A stretch of 64,000 nt of DNA. Origin: Rhodococcus sp. 1163. GTDB taxonomy: Bacteria > Actinomycetota > Actinomycetes > Mycobacteriales > Mycobacteriaceae. A program made the translations under genes and the position numbers. This document shows, one piece after another, positions 1 through 9,234 of the stretch. The stretch spans positions 62,001 to 126,000 of the forward strand of contig NZ_MKKX01000006.1 of NCBI RefSeq assembly GCF_002091985.1, in the 5' to 3' direction. The notes beneath the pieces are model-generated. The model saw nothing but the letters and a program-made list of their open reading frames with translations. It was not told where the DNA came from and did not search any database. Within the stretch, counting starts at the first letter, position 1. Every line of letters starts with the position of its first letter.

Positions 1-284
1 GTCAAGATGGTCCGCGCAGTGGTCAGCAAGTCGGCGATTCGCGGTGACGTCAGGGCGTAGGAGACGGACAGTCCTTCTCGACGCGCGGCAACCAAGCCTG
101 CTCTCCGCAGAATGGAGAGTTGCTGAGATAGATTCGCCGGCTCGATACCGACCTCGGGGAGCATTTCGGAGACGGCATGCTCGCGCTCGCTCAGAAGCTC
201 CAAGATGCGAATGCGTGCAGGGTGCCCGAGGGTTTTGAAGAAGTCGGCCTTCATTCGATACAAGGGCTCGCGTGAATGTGCCAC
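1..284 (-). CDS. ArsR-family winged-helix regulator (partial, C-terminus off window)
   Basis: About 94 codons are visible, running leftward off the window edge. A GTG start at 284 is supported by a GGAGG five bases upstream; an internal ATG at 254 is the alternative. The protein shows the ArsR helix-turn-helix pattern: 'FFKTLGHPARIRILELL' followed by 'ANLSQQLSILRRAGLVAARREG' as recognition helix and wing. ArsR proteins are dimeric repressors, often sensing metals or thiols. No CxC metal motif is seen in the visible part, so the effector cannot be named. Family call is firm; function is open. Confidence 0.85.
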   Translation of the reverse strand, partial: MAHSREPLYRMKADFFKTLGHPARIRILELLSEREHAVSEMLPEVGIEPANLSQQLSILRRAGLVAARREGLSVSYALTSPRIADLLTTARTIL

Positions 285-438
285 TACGCCTCCAGTTTTT
301 CGAGCAGGACTGTCGGGAGCCCACGGTCGTGATACTTGCGAATCTTAGCAACTAGCCTGGGTGGCGACGGGATTGCACCCCGTCGACCAGTCTGTCTTTT
401 CATCTCGACCGACCGCTGACGATAGGCACGGCTGACTT

Positions 439-1311
439 TCAAGCGAGTTCACCGATGAACGAGCGCGCCGCCGAATTGGTGGGTTCCTCGGTGCGGCATG
501 CCAATGTCAATTCTCTTGTGGGAGCAGGATGTACGTCGATGGCAACCGTGGACAGGCCGGCATGTCGCCGCGCAAGAGGCTCTGGAATTATCGCGACACC
601 GAGGCTGTGACGCACCAACCCCAACAATCGATCCATGTCGCTGATACGGAATGTGATGTCACGGTCGACGTCTGCATTGTCGAACAGCGCGTCGACGACG
701 GTCTGTAAGCCGCGGCCGGCCTCGAAGTCGATGAACGGGTAGTCGGCGAGCTCGGCGAGCGAAACTGACTTTCGTTGTGCCAGAGGATGTCCGTCGGCTA
801 CGACGAGAGTCAACGACTCGGTGTAGGTCGCCAGCGCGAAAATCCCAACCTCGAGGGGTTGTGCATCCAGTGCGACGAACGCCAGATCCAGCTTTCCCCC
901 GACGAGTGCATCGAGCAACTCGGCGGTGGTTCCTTCGCGCAGGGTCACTGCTACACCCGGGTGGGCGGAGTGAAATCGGCCCAGAGTAGCGGGCAAGTCG
1001 ATGGCAGTGAACGTTTGGACGGTTCCGATTGCGACAGTGCCGGTTTCACCGTCGGAGATCTGACGCAGGGCATCGCGTGCATCGGCGACGTCACCGGTGA
1101 TTCTGCGTGCATACCGAAGCAGTACCGACCCGGAGGCGGTGAGAAGCACTCTGCGCGTCGTGCGTTCGAAGAGCGCGGTGCCGATCTCCTTCTCGAGTGC
1201 CCGGATCGACGAACTGAGCGCGGATTGCGAAATATGTAGCTGGGACGCCGCCCGGGTGAAATGGCCTTCGGCTGCTACGGCGGTGAAATGTTCGAGCTGT
1301 CGCAACTCCAT
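439..1311 (-). CDS. LysR-family transcriptional regulator
   Basis: 290 residues, full family length. The N-terminal HTH (about residues 1-60) contains 'FTRAASQLHISQSALSSSI' and 'LEKEIGTALFERTTRRV'; the remainder is the periplasmic-binding-protein-like effector domain. It is divergent from the MFS gene that starts 36 bp away, the usual layout for a LysR protein controlling its neighbour. A T-N11-A element just upstream of its own start is a candidate operator. The inducer is unknown. Confidence 0.93.
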   Translation of the reverse strand: MELRQLEHFTAVAAEGHFTRAASQLHISQSALSSSIRALEKEIGTALFERTTRRVLLTASGSVLLRYARRITGDVADARDALRQISDGETGTVAIGTVQTFTAIDLPATLGRFHSAHPGVAVTLREGTTAELLDALVGGKLDLAFVALDAQPLEVGIFALATYTESLTLVVADGHPLAQRKSVSLAELADYPFIDFEAGRGLQTVVDALFDNADVDRDITFRISDMDRLLGLVRHSLGVAIIPEPLARRHAGLSTVAIDVHPAPTRELTLACRTEEPTNSAARSFIGELA

Positions 1312-1321
1312 TGAGCGATTC

Positions 1322-1334
1322 TATCAATGAATGA
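1322..1334. promoter_or_regulatory. Candidate LysR operator (T-N11-A)
   Basis: The segment TATCAATGAATGA has the T-N11-A spacing of LysR operators and lies in the 35-bp gap between the divergent LysR and MFS genes. It is close to the LysR start codon, which would fit autorepression. The motif is loose and common, so this rests mostly on position. Confidence 0.4.
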
Positions 1335-1346
1335 GTACGGAATAAC

Positions 1347-2582
1347 ATGTTGGACAGAACGTCGGGAGTTGTCGACCATGGGCACATGCACTCTGAACTG
1401 CCCTCGACGACTCGGATGAACGGGCGGCTCGTCGGGATCATGGCAGTGATCTCCGGATTGGTGGTTGCCAATAGCTACTATGCCCAGCCGCTGGTGGGGG
1501 CTATCGCCGACAGCCTTGATGCTTCGATGATGCGAGTGGGCCTGGTGGTGACCGCCAGTCAAGTGGGGTACGCCATCGGGCTGGCATTTCTCGTACCGCT
1601 CGGCGACATGATCCAGCGCAGGAAGCTGATGACCTGGATGCTCGCGGTGACCTGCGCGTCCCTCGTGGTGATGGCTGTAGCACCGTCGTGGCAGGTGTTG
1701 GCATGTGCCGCGATGGTCGCGGGGGTCGGATCTGTGGTCGGTCAGGTTCTGGTGCCGTTCGCTGCCTCGCTGGCGGCCGAAGAAGAACGAGGCCGAGTCA
1801 TCGGCAACGTGATGACAGGTCTGCTGCTGGGCATTCTGCTCTCACGCGTAGTAGCCGGATTGATTGCGTACGTCGCGGGTTGGAGAGCGGTCTTCGTCGT
1901 CGCAGCGATCTTGATGGTCGTCGCCGCATTGCTGGTTCGCACGCTGCCCGTCGTGCCGCCGAGCGCGACTTCGTCGTATCGAGCGCTGCTGGCTTCTGTC
2001 TTCGAGCTCATCCGCGAAGAACCGGTGCTCCGGTGGCGTATCGGATACGGAACGCTCACCTACGCGTCGTTCGGGGTGTTCTGGACGTCCATCGGATTTC
2101 TACTGTCGGGGCCGGGATACGGATGGTCGGATGCTCGAATCGGACTGTTCACCCTCGTCGGAGTTGCCGGTGCACTGGCCGCGCGGCTCGCCGGAACGTT
2201 GGCCGACCGCGGCTATGCGCAACGCCAGACGGGTTGGTTCGTGGCTCTCACGGCGCTCAGCTTCGTGCTTGTGGCACTCGGAGAACACAACGTGTTCCTG
2301 CTGGCGGCCGGCGTAGCGTTGCTCGATCTCGGCATTCAGGGTACGCACATCAGCAACCAGAGCCTGTTCTATCCCCTGCGGCCCGACGCCCGCAGCAGAC
2401 TCAACACCGCCTACATGACGACCTACTTCACGGCGGGTTCCATCGGGAGCGCGCTGTCGGTGCTGGCCTACACCCAGGCCGGCTGGACAGGAGTCTGCGT
2501 GCTCGGTGCCGGCTTTCCCACGATCGGGTTCGGACTGTGGCTCGCCGAGCAGCGCAAGCATCGAAACGGAAGCCCTCGGTGA
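1347..2582 (+). CDS. MFS transporter (12-TM, DHA1-like exporter)
   Basis: 411 residues with about twelve hydrophobic segments and the MFS loop-2/3 motif 'PLGDMIQRRKLM' near residues 90-100. The N-terminal 'NSYYAQPLVGAIADSL' resembles drug or metabolite exporters of the AraJ/YgaY type. The ATG at 1347 has a weak GGA upstream; an ATG at 1386 would remove a hydrophilic 13-residue extension and is equally plausible. Divergence from the LysR gene suggests inducible efflux. Substrate cannot be read from the sequence. Confidence 0.9.
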   Translation: MLDRTSGVVDHGHMHSELPSTTRMNGRLVGIMAVISGLVVANSYYAQPLVGAIADSLDASMMRVGLVVTASQVGYAIGLAFLVPLGDMIQRRKLMTWMLAVTCASLVVMAVAPSWQVLACAAMVAGVGSVVGQVLVPFAASLAAEEERGRVIGNVMTGLLLGILLSRVVAGLIAYVAGWRAVFVVAAILMVVAALLVRTLPVVPPSATSSYRALLASVFELIREEPVLRWRIGYGTLTYASFGVFWTSIGFLLSGPGYGWSDARIGLFTLVGVAGALAARLAGTLADRGYAQRQTGWFVALTALSFVLVALGEHNVFLLAAGVALLDLGIQGTHISNQSLFYPLRPDARSRLNTAYMTTYFTAGSIGSALSVLAYTQAGWTGVCVLGAGFPTIGFGLWLAEQRKHRNGSPR

Positions 2583-2594
2583 CCCACATATGCA

Positions 2595-2626
2595 TCGTGC
2601 CCGGATCAGACTCGATCCGGGCACGA
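2595..2626. terminator. Bidirectional hairpin terminator
   Basis: A perfect 13-bp inverted repeat (arms 2595-2607 and 2614-2626) with a 6-base loop lies between the convergent MFS and BCCT genes. It has no T-run, so it would be a high-G+C stem-type terminator serving both strands. Confidence 0.65.
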
Positions 2627-2651
2627 CCGCCGACATGACGGCAAGTTGCTT

Positions 2652-4556
2652 CTACTCTGGCAGGTCTGACGACTGGGCTTTCTGCACTTGCCCCTCCGCC
2701 TTCTGTGCGTGGCCCTCTGCGGAGTCGACGAACTCCTGAGAATCGAACACTTCTCCACCGAGCGGATCGCGTCGCGCCTCGCCGGGGGAGTACTCGACTG
2801 CGCCGGTGTTCGGGTCGATTCCGATCTGGTCGGACGTGAGCTGATGGACAGCGACGACCACGTGCTCGGAGTTGGGTGTCGCGACGTTTTCCCGAGACGG
2901 CGCGAGACCGGCGAAGGTCGAGGAGATTCCCGCACCACGCTTGCGACGTCCTGGTCCGGCGGAATTGTTGTTCGCTGCCACCAACGCACCGTTGGAGGCC
3001 TCGCCTGTTGCGGTGATTCGGACGTAGCTGGGGGTGGTGGCGACGTCGTAGTGGAAGGCCTTCAGCATCGAGATGCACGCAAGAACCAGGACTATCGAGA
3101 ACGGAACCGCCGTCGCGATCGACGCTGTTTGCAACGCCGTCAGTGATCCGGATCCACCGACCAGGAGCAGGACTGCCGCCGCGATGCCCTCGAGAACTGC
3201 CCAGTACACGCGGGTGATCTTCGGGGTATCGAGATCGCCACCGGTCGAGAGGATGTCGATCACCAAGGACCCCGAGTCCGAGGAGGTGACGAAGAAGAAC
3301 ACCACCACCAGGATTGCGAGAACACTCGTGACCGTGGCGAGGGGGAATCCGTCGAGCAGATTGAACAGGGTGGTGTTGGTATCGACCTCACCGGCGGCGG
3401 TCAGCATGTCCTGGTCGTTGCGCTGACGCAGGATGCCGGCATCGCCGAAGATGGTGAACCACAGCGAGCCGATGATGGTGGGTGCCAACAGAACGCCGAA
3501 CACGAACTGGCGGATCGTGCGGCCACGCGAAATGCGTGCGATGAACATGCCCACGAACGGGGCCCAGCTCATCCACCAGCCCCAGTAGAAGATTGTCCAC
3601 GCACCCGCCCAGCCGTCATCGGCGAACGGGGACGTGCGCAGCATCAACTCCGGTAGGGCTTGGACATAGCCACCGAGGTTCTGCACCCAGGATTGCATCA
3701 AGAACAAGGTCGGCCCGAGGATCAGTACGAATACTGCCAAGCTGGCGGCGAGCACCATGTTGATGTTGGAGAGCCATTTCAGGCCCTTCGATACACCGGA
3801 GACCACGGAAAATGTTGCCAGTCCGGTGACGCCCACGATGAGAATGACCGTGAGCCAGTTACTGGACTCGATCCAGCCGAGATACTCGAGGCCGGCCGAT
3901 ATCTGCTGGACCCCGAAGCCGAGCGAGGTCGCGACGCCGAACAAGGTGCCGACGATAGCGATGACATCGATGACGTGACCGATGGAGCCCTCGATGCGCT
4001 TTCGGCCGAGCAACGGCTCGAGCAGCCATCGAACCGAGAGAGGGCGCCCCTTGCGGTAGGTCATGTAGGCCAGCCCGAGCCCGACGACCACGTAGATCGC
4101 CCAGGCATGCAGGCCCCAGTGGTAGAGCGTCAGTTCCATCGCCTGGTTCGCCGCACCGTCGGTCGACCCCTCGATCCGCCCCGCTTCCGGTGGGTTCACG
4201 TAATGCGAGAGTGGCTCGGCGACGCCATAGAACACCAGGCCGATGCCCATCCCTGCGCTGAAGAGCATGGCGAACCACGAGAAAACGCCGAACTCAGGCT
4301 TTTCGTCGTCGCGGCCGAGGCGGATGTTGCCGATGCGACTGATGCCGCAATACAGGGCGAACAGCACGAATCCAGTGGCACTGAGGATGTACCACCAGCC
4401 GACACCGTTGGTGATTGCAGTGTTCAGTGATTCGAATGCATCGGAGGCGGTGCTTGCGAAAACCACCGAGAAGGTGATCATCGCCAAAATTATCAATGAC
4501 GCCGGAATGAACACCGGTTTGCGTAGGCCACGCCACGCTGTGATCACAGAATTCAT
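2652..4556 (-). CDS. BCCT-family betaine/carnitine/choline-type transporter
   Basis: 634 residues from the ATG at 4556, chosen because 'MNSVITAWRGLRKPVF' directly precedes the first membrane helix and an AGGGA lies upstream; an open extension to 4802 lacks conserved character. Twelve membrane segments are visible. The glycine stretch 'SAGMGIGLVFYGVAEP' and the tryptophan-rich 'FYWGWWMSWAPFVGMFIARISRGR' region are BCCT hallmarks. The last 90 or so residues are hydrophilic and charged, comparable to the osmosensing C-terminal tail of BetP. Likely Na+-coupled uptake of glycine betaine or a related compatible solute across the cytoplasmic membrane; the exact substrate is inferred. Confidence 0.92.
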   Translation of the reverse strand: MNSVITAWRGLRKPVFIPASLIILAMITFSVVFASTASDAFESLNTAITNGVGWWYILSATGFVLFALYCGISRIGNIRLGRDDEKPEFGVFSWFAMLFSAGMGIGLVFYGVAEPLSHYVNPPEAGRIEGSTDGAANQAMELTLYHWGLHAWAIYVVVGLGLAYMTYRKGRPLSVRWLLEPLLGRKRIEGSIGHVIDVIAIVGTLFGVATSLGFGVQQISAGLEYLGWIESSNWLTVILIVGVTGLATFSVVSGVSKGLKWLSNINMVLAASLAVFVLILGPTLFLMQSWVQNLGGYVQALPELMLRTSPFADDGWAGAWTIFYWGWWMSWAPFVGMFIARISRGRTIRQFVFGVLLAPTIIGSLWFTIFGDAGILRQRNDQDMLTAAGEVDTNTTLFNLLDGFPLATVTSVLAILVVVFFFVTSSDSGSLVIDILSTGGDLDTPKITRVYWAVLEGIAAAVLLLVGGSGSLTALQTASIATAVPFSIVLVLACISMLKAFHYDVATTPSYVRITATGEASNGALVAANNNSAGPGRRKRGAGISSTFAGLAPSRENVATPNSEHVVVAVHQLTSDQIGIDPNTGAVEYSPGEARRDPLGGEVFDSQEFVDSAEGHAQKAEGQVQKAQSSDLPE

Positions 4557-4901
4557 ATCGAGGAAGATCCCTTGCATTGCTTGGTGAATATGTAGAGAAA
4601 GTGATATCGATTCGAACTTACGGTAATGCGACCGGCGAAGCCTGACCAAATCGACCGGTTTCGAGTGCAGCCGTGCCAACGAGCAGGGGACGAGTGCCGA
4701 TGGACCAACCGATGGTGAGTGGCGGGCGCGATTACTCGGTTGTCGTTCAGACGTAGTAACCGATAAACTGGTTTCCGGTGCGCCGGGAAGTCTGGTCGGC
4801 ATGGTCCGATCATGCTCAAATGCTTGCCGATCAAGCCGAACGTCCCGTCAGTAGAGCGTCGTTACGGTGGCTGCGGATGCTCAACGAAAGGCTCGCCACA
4901 T
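4557..4901. other. Divergent intergenic region, BCCT / nhaA
   Basis: 345 bp between divergent transporter starts, presumably carrying both promoters. The 4580-4625 part is A+T-richer than its surroundings, as expected for the BCCT promoter. No convincing operator, riboswitch or small ORF was recognised. Confidence 0.5.
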
Positions 4902-6224
4902 ATGTCGTCCAGCTCGCAGCGGTTGCCGCTGTTCTCCCGCGGATCCTGGTCCGAGGCGGATCGCGTCGCCGCGATTCTGCGCAAGGAAACCGTCGGCGGC
5001 ATCCTGCTGCTCATTGCTGCTGTTGCGGCGTTGACGTGGGCGAATTCGCCGTGGGCCGACGGTTACGAGTCGTTGATGAACGTCAAGGTCGGGCCGTCGG
5101 CGATACATCTGGATCTGACGCTGTCGACGTGGGCGGCCGATGGTCTGCTGGCGATCTTCTTTTTCGTCGTCGGTCTGGAACTCAAACGCGAATTCGTTGC
5201 CGGCGACCTGCGCGATCCTCGGCGTGCGGCACTGCCCATCGCGGCCGCGTTGGGCGGCATGGTAGTTCCGATCATTATTTTCGTCGCTTTCAACCGCAAC
5301 ACTGGTGGCGGCGCACTGCAGGGTTGGGCTATCCCCACTGCTACCGATATCGCGTTTGCGGTCGCGATCCTTGCCGTAATCGGTACACATCTGCCCACTG
5401 CACTACGGACATTTCTGCTCACGCTCGCTGTGGTCGACGATCTTCTCGCGATCACCGTGATCGCGATTTTCTATACCGACGACGTGAATTTCATTGCTCT
5501 CGGTTTGGCACTGATTCCGCTCGCTTTGTTCACTTTCGCTGTTCAAAAGCGTGTCCGGGCGTGGTGGATTCTGATACCGCTCGCATTCGTCACCTGGACA
5601 CTGGTGCACGAATCGGGCATCCACGCGACCGTCGCAGGCGTCCTGCTCGGGTTCGCAGTCCCGGTGGCGCGCAGTCGTGCGCTCGGTGGCCCTGATGCCG
5701 GCCCCGGGTTGGCCGAATATTTCGAGCACCGAATCCGCCCGCTGTCCGCGGGCGTGGCCATCCCCGTCTTCGCGTTCTGCGCCGCTGGGGTCACCGTCGG
5801 TGGCTTCAGCGGTTTGACCAGCGCGCTCAGCGATCCGATTGCGCTGGGCATCATCTTCGGATTGGTAATAGGCAAAACTGTCGGCATCTTCGGGACGACG
5901 TTCCTGCTGTCGAAATTTACTCGCGCTTCACTCGATAAGTCTGTCCAGTGGATCGATATCCTCGGGATCTCGATCCTTGCAGGCATCGGGTTCACGGTCT
6001 CTTTGCTGATCGGCGACCTCGCATTCGGCCCGGGTACCGAGCGCGATGATCACGTCAAGATCGGCGTCCTAGCAGGATCGATTCTCGCCGCACTGCTGGC
6101 TTCTGCCTTGTTGCGCATGCGCAACAAGGTGTACAAGCGCATCTACGAAGAAGAGACCTGCGACGACGACAACGACGGAATTCCCGACGTCTATCAGTCG
6201 GACACGATCAGTCGCGACAACTAG
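4902..6224 (+). CDS. nhaA: Na+/H+ antiporter NhaA
   Basis: 440 residues from the ATG at 4902, which has GAAAGG about nine bases upstream; upstream in-frame codons are not NhaA-like. The signature '[13 protein letters not shown]' (TM2-loop), '[12 protein letters not shown]' and '[20 protein letters not shown]' are present; the adjacent Asp pair VVDD corresponds to the ion-binding Asp163/Asp164 of E. coli NhaA. The protein exchanges cytoplasmic Na+ (or Li+) for H+ across the membrane. After the last helix it carries a charged tail with '[17 protein letters not shown]', absent from E. coli NhaA. It sits divergent to an osmolyte carrier, so the two may be co-needed in salt stress. Confidence 0.96.
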   Translation: MSSSSQRLPLFSRGSWSEADRVAAILRKETVGGILLLIAAVAALTWANSPWADGYESLMNVKVGPSAIHLDLTLSTWAADGLLAIFFFVVGLELKREFVAGDLRDPRRAALPIAAALGGMVVPIIIFVAFNRNTGGGALQGWAIPTATDIAFAVAILAVIGTHLPTALRTFLLTLAVVDDLLAITVIAIFYTDDVNFIALGLALIPLALFTFAVQKRVRAWWILIPLAFVTWTLVHESGIHATVAGVLLGFAVPVARSRALGGPDAGPGLAEYFEHRIRPLSAGVAIPVFAFCAAGVTVGGFSGLTSALSDPIALGIIFGLVIGKTVGIFGTTFLLSKFTRASLDKSVQWIDILGISILAGIGFTVSLLIGDLAFGPGTERDDHVKIGVLAGSILAALLASALLRMRNKVYKRIYEEETCDDDNDGIPDVYQSDTISRDN

Positions 6225-6448
6225 TCGGGTCTGACTCGCGCAGCTCTTACCGGTCCAGGTAAATCTCCTGTGGCTACGGTAGACATCGTTGCAGCGTGAG
6301 CGGTATTATTCGTCTGAATCGACCCTTGGGGCGTGTGATGCTTGTGTCGTTTCAGGTGAATGGACCAGGCTTGGCGCCATGATGGTGTTGCTCGTGTGTG
6401 GCGGTCTCCATGTGCCGGCCCCAGTAACGAGCTCATCCGGAAGGTGTT

Positions 6449-6814
6449 GTGAACCAAAGCAATAGCGATGTGAACGATACGTCGGCAGGCGACAAGTTCG
6501 ACGATCAGCATTACCCGGCGTACAACATCGGCACCGCCGCACAGATGTTGAATGCGACTCCCGGATTTCTACGCAGCCTCGACGAGGCGAACTTGTTGAT
6601 TCCGCATAGATCCGAGGGCGGTCACCGTCGATACTCTCGCTTCCAACTCAGGATTGCGTCGAGGGTCCGTGATCTGCTCGATCAGGGCACTGCGCTCGAT
6701 GCCGCGTGCCGCATCGTCGTCCTCGAGGATCAGCTTGCTGCTGCTCGACGGACCAACGCCGATCTTCAGGAAGTCATCGACGGCTCGGACGGATCATCCA
6801 GCACCGGGGTATGA
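6449..6814 (+). CDS. Small MerR-like HTH protein
   Basis: 121 residues from a GTG at 6449 with CGGAAGG upstream. After a 25-residue acidic lead, 'YNIGTAAQMLNATPGFLRSLDEANLLIPHRSEGGHRRYSRFQL' (residues about 27-70) matches the MerR N-terminal wHTH: helix, turn, then the GG.RRY wing. The C-terminal part, 'LEDQLAAARRTNADLQEVI', is a short coiled coil. No effector domain or metal-binding cysteines follow, so it is a minimal single-domain regulator, probably dimerising through the coil. It is monocistronic, followed by a strong hairpin. Confidence 0.85.
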   Translation: MNQSNSDVNDTSAGDKFDDQHYPAYNIGTAAQMLNATPGFLRSLDEANLLIPHRSEGGHRRYSRFQLRIASRVRDLLDQGTALDAACRIVVLEDQLAAARRTNADLQEVIDGSDGSSSTGV

Positions 6815-6881
6815 GCCACTTTCACCGCTGAGTACGCAAATCCGAAGTGTGCGCGAGCCTTCGTGGTGCTTGATAGACGAA

Positions 6882-6911
6882 GGACCCCGGTGCAAGATCG
6901 CACCGGGGCCC
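6882..6911. terminator. Hairpin terminator after the MerR-like gene
   Basis: Arms 6882-6893 and 6900-6911 pair over 12 bp with one mismatch around a 6-base loop; the inner nine pairs are perfect and very G+C-rich. It lies 70 bp after the MerR-like gene stop. No clear T-run follows. Confidence 0.6.
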
Positions 6912-6962
6912 TGGTGGGGAATTACTACCATCTATTTCCACTTGCCTGATGACATTTGCGGT

Positions 6963-6995
6963 GTTCGCCCGAAGAACATGACAACGTGGGCGAAC
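6963..6995. other. Second inverted repeat (GTTCGCCC / GGGCGAAC)
   Basis: A perfect 8-bp inverted repeat with a 17-base spacer, about 50 bp after the stronger hairpin. It could be a back-up terminator or a protein-binding site for the ndh promoter; there is no evidence to separate these. Confidence 0.35.
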
Positions 6996-7283
6996 TGACG
7001 ATGCAACTCCTCCCTTCTTCCAATTACCAACTAGCCCTGCTTGTACTGCACCTGCATCGGCGGTGATGTAAAAAAAACTCGAACCGCCGGTCTTCTCGCG
7101 GGTAGTTCGTCCTCTCCCGCGCCTTTCGATCTCTTCTTTCGTGTACGAGAACTACTGTAAACCACAGAAACCACAATGTCTACCCCAGCGACCATAGATT
7201 TTTCCGAGTGTCCGGCCGACCCCCAAGGCCCCGGTCTATCTTCGATAACTGGACCGCCTAAAACTTCGCGAGGAGAACCAGTC

Positions 7284-7340
7284 ATGTGTATGACGCCGTC
7301 TGCGCCCAACCCTGCTCGCCGCGGTGGTCGCGCCTCATGA
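7284..7340 (+). CDS. 18-codon leader ORF coupled to ndh
   Basis: ATG at 7284 is preceded by a strong AGGAG (about 7271-7275) at good spacing and opens a frame reading MCMTPSAPNPARRGGRAS, ending with TGA at 7338-7340. The TGA overlaps the ATG of the NADH dehydrogenase in an ATGA junction. The dehydrogenase ATG itself has no Shine-Dalgarno sequence, so the short ORF would recruit the ribosome and re-initiate it. The peptide is not a recognised family. Alternatively GTG at 7286, in frame with the dehydrogenase, could use the same ribosome-binding site and add 17 residues; the leader reading is favoured because that extension is unlike NDH-2 N-termini. Confidence 0.55.
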   Translation: MCMTPSAPNPARRGGRAS

Positions 7341-8653
7341 CCGCGCAGATTCGGCCTCGGGTGTTGATAGTCGGCGGCGGATTCGGCGGACTGTACGCCG
7401 CGCGCGCACTACGTCGGAGTGATGTGGACGTCACCGTGCTGGAGCGCGGAACGAGTCATGTCTTTCAACCCCTGCTCTACCAATGTGCGACGGGATTAGT
7501 GTCCGAAGGATCCATCTCCAGTCCACTCCGGCACCTACTGCGCAGGCAGAAAAACGCTCACGTCGCACTCGGCGAGGCGACCGCAATCGATCCCGAGATC
7601 CGGGTGGTGACCGCGAGCAGATTCGACGGTACGACCTACGAGTTCCCCTACGACTACCTTGTGGTGGCCGCAGGTATGCGGCAGTCCTACCACGGGCACG
7701 ACGAGTACATTCAGCACGCGCCGGGCATGAAAACGCTCGACGACGCTTTGACCGTCCGTCGCAAGTTGATTGCGGCATTCGAAATGGCGGAAGCATTGTC
7801 CACCGCAGAGGAACGGCGGCCTTGGCTGACGTTCGCCGTCGCGGGCGGGGGGCCGACGGGCGTGGAGTTGGCCGGACAGATCCGCGAACTGGCAACCAGG
7901 GCGTTGGCGGACGAGTTCAGGTCAATCGACCCAGGTGAGGCGCGGGTGTTGCTACTCCACGGCGACGATCGAGTCCTGCCCTCGTTCGACAGGAAGTTGT
8001 CCGCTGCGGCGCAGAAAACCCTCGATACCGTCGGCGTCGAAACGCACTTGGGTGTGCACGTCACCGACGTCACCGGCACCGACGTCGAAACCACGTCGAA
8101 GGCAGAGCCGAAGACGGTCACTCGTTACGACACTCGAACCGTCCTGTGGACCGCGGGCGTCGAGGCAGTTCCGTTTGCTCGGCAACTTGCGGAGGCGCTC
8201 TGTGTCGAACAGGACCGATCGGGGCGAATTGCTGTCGAGTCGGATCTGTCGGTGCCGGGCCACCGCAACATCTGGGTCGTCGGCGACTTGATGTCCTATC
8301 AGGATCTGGCGGGTGTCGCCGAGGTCGCCATGCAGGGTGGGCGTCACGTCGGTTCGGTCATCGCCACCGATCGGACCGACCCGATGGCCTCACGACAGGC
8401 GTTCCGATACCGAGACTTCGGCACCGCGGCTTACATCTCCCGCGGGCACGCGCTCGTCCAGGCCGGACCGCTGCGGATGTCCGGGTTCCTCGGATGGGTG
8501 TCCTGGGGAGTCATCCACATCGCGTTTCTCTCGGGAGCCCGCAATCGCGTCGGCACGCTGATCAACTGGGCTGCAACTCTGGCGACCGGTTCTCGCCGCG
8601 AACGAGCGATCACCTTCGGAGACCCGGAAACTGCGCGTAGGCCCTACCGCTAG
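7337..8653 (+). CDS. ndh: Type II NADH:quinone dehydrogenase (NDH-2)
   Basis: 438 residues. The FAD-binding Rossmann motif 'VLIVGGGFGGLYAARAL' begins at residue 8 and the NADH-binding motif 'AVAGGGPTGVELAGQI' lies near residue 170; 'NIWVVGDL' is the C-terminal FAD motif. A late amphipathic stretch, 'GWVSWGVIHIAFLSGARNR', is the expected membrane-surface anchor. Such enzymes oxidise NADH and reduce menaquinone without pumping protons. The start at 7337 puts the Rossmann strand in its normal position and is coupled to a leader ORF. A related flavin oxidoreductase activity cannot be fully excluded. Confidence 0.9.
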   Translation: MTAQIRPRVLIVGGGFGGLYAARALRRSDVDVTVLERGTSHVFQPLLYQCATGLVSEGSISSPLRHLLRRQKNAHVALGEATAIDPEIRVVTASRFDGTTYEFPYDYLVVAAGMRQSYHGHDEYIQHAPGMKTLDDALTVRRKLIAAFEMAEALSTAEERRPWLTFAVAGGGPTGVELAGQIRELATRALADEFRSIDPGEARVLLLHGDDRVLPSFDRKLSAAAQKTLDTVGVETHLGVHVTDVTGTDVETTSKAEPKTVTRYDTRTVLWTAGVEAVPFARQLAEALCVEQDRSGRIAVESDLSVPGHRNIWVVGDLMSYQDLAGVAEVAMQGGRHVGSVIATDRTDPMASRQAFRYRDFGTAAYISRGHALVQAGPLRMSGFLGWVSWGVIHIAFLSGARNRVGTLINWAATLATGSRRERAITFGDPETARRPYR

Positions 8654-9135
8654 AGGGGTGAGAGTGAGGAGTAGTACTCAGCCTGGGCAGGGTAGTAGTC
8701 GTCGAAAGTCGGCAGTGGCTCGTCGTTTCGAGAGTTGACGAGCATGTCGAGGTAGTACTCCCAACCGGGGCCTATTTCACCGATACCTTCGGTGTCGCTC
8801 AGATGCTGAATCAGCGTCACGAGTGTGGTGCCCTCGGACTTGGTCAGGACAACTTCCAGCTTCCAGCTTCCGGCATCTCCGATCGTCGAAACCGCCAGTC
8901 GGGACGGCACCTCGCAGGCGTCGATGCGCATCTCGGACCAGGGTGAGCCTTCCTCGAAAGCCATCTGAACACGAATCATCTTCTCCGGCAATCGTTCCCA
9001 CGGACCGAACCACAGCGCCGTGCGGTCGGATTCGGTGAGCGACCCCCATACGTCCTCCCGGGAGGCTGCAATCGCTCGGGTCAACTCGAGATCGATACCG
9101 TCGGGCGTCCGGCGGAGGAGTCCAGTGGGATTCAT
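8650..9135 (-). CDS. SRPBCC / AHSA1-like protein
   Basis: 161 residues. 'LELTRAIAASREDVWGSLTESDRTALWFGPWE' followed by 'EVPSRLAVSTI' and 'TLVTLIQHL' follows the START/Bet v1-like AHSA1 pattern of a helix-grip hydrophobic cavity. The closing 'GPGWEYYLDMLVNSRND' helix is typical. It converges on ndh, and both stops share the self-complementary CTAG at 8650-8653. Ligand and role unknown; such proteins are often small-molecule binders. Confidence 0.85.
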   Translation of the reverse strand: MNPTGLLRRTPDGIDLELTRAIAASREDVWGSLTESDRTALWFGPWERLPEKMIRVQMAFEEGSPWSEMRIDACEVPSRLAVSTIGDAGSWKLEVVLTKSEGTTLVTLIQHLSDTEGIGEIGPGWEYYLDMLVNSRNDEPLPTFDDYYPAQAEYYSSLSPL

Positions 9136-9234
9136 CGGTCAATTATGCACCGTTGTCCGTCATCGAGTGACTTCATCGCTTGACCCTGACACTGTGACAA
9201 GGAGTGGAGTAGTCGAGTGAAGGAGGTGGTTGTC

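Larger units (their letters stand above)
6815..7283. other. Intergenic region with hairpins and ndh promoter
   Basis: About 470 bp without a supportable gene. It contains two hairpins (listed separately) and, from about 7060 to 7200, an A+T-richer tract including an A8 run at 7070-7077. The latter part presumably holds the promoter of the NADH dehydrogenase unit. A possible reverse-strand reading (7031-7309) has no recognisable protein character. Confidence 0.5.

Noticed and set aside
7031..7309. 92-codon reverse-strand frame before ndh
   Set aside because: No ribosome-binding site or family, and it covers the expected ndh promoter region.
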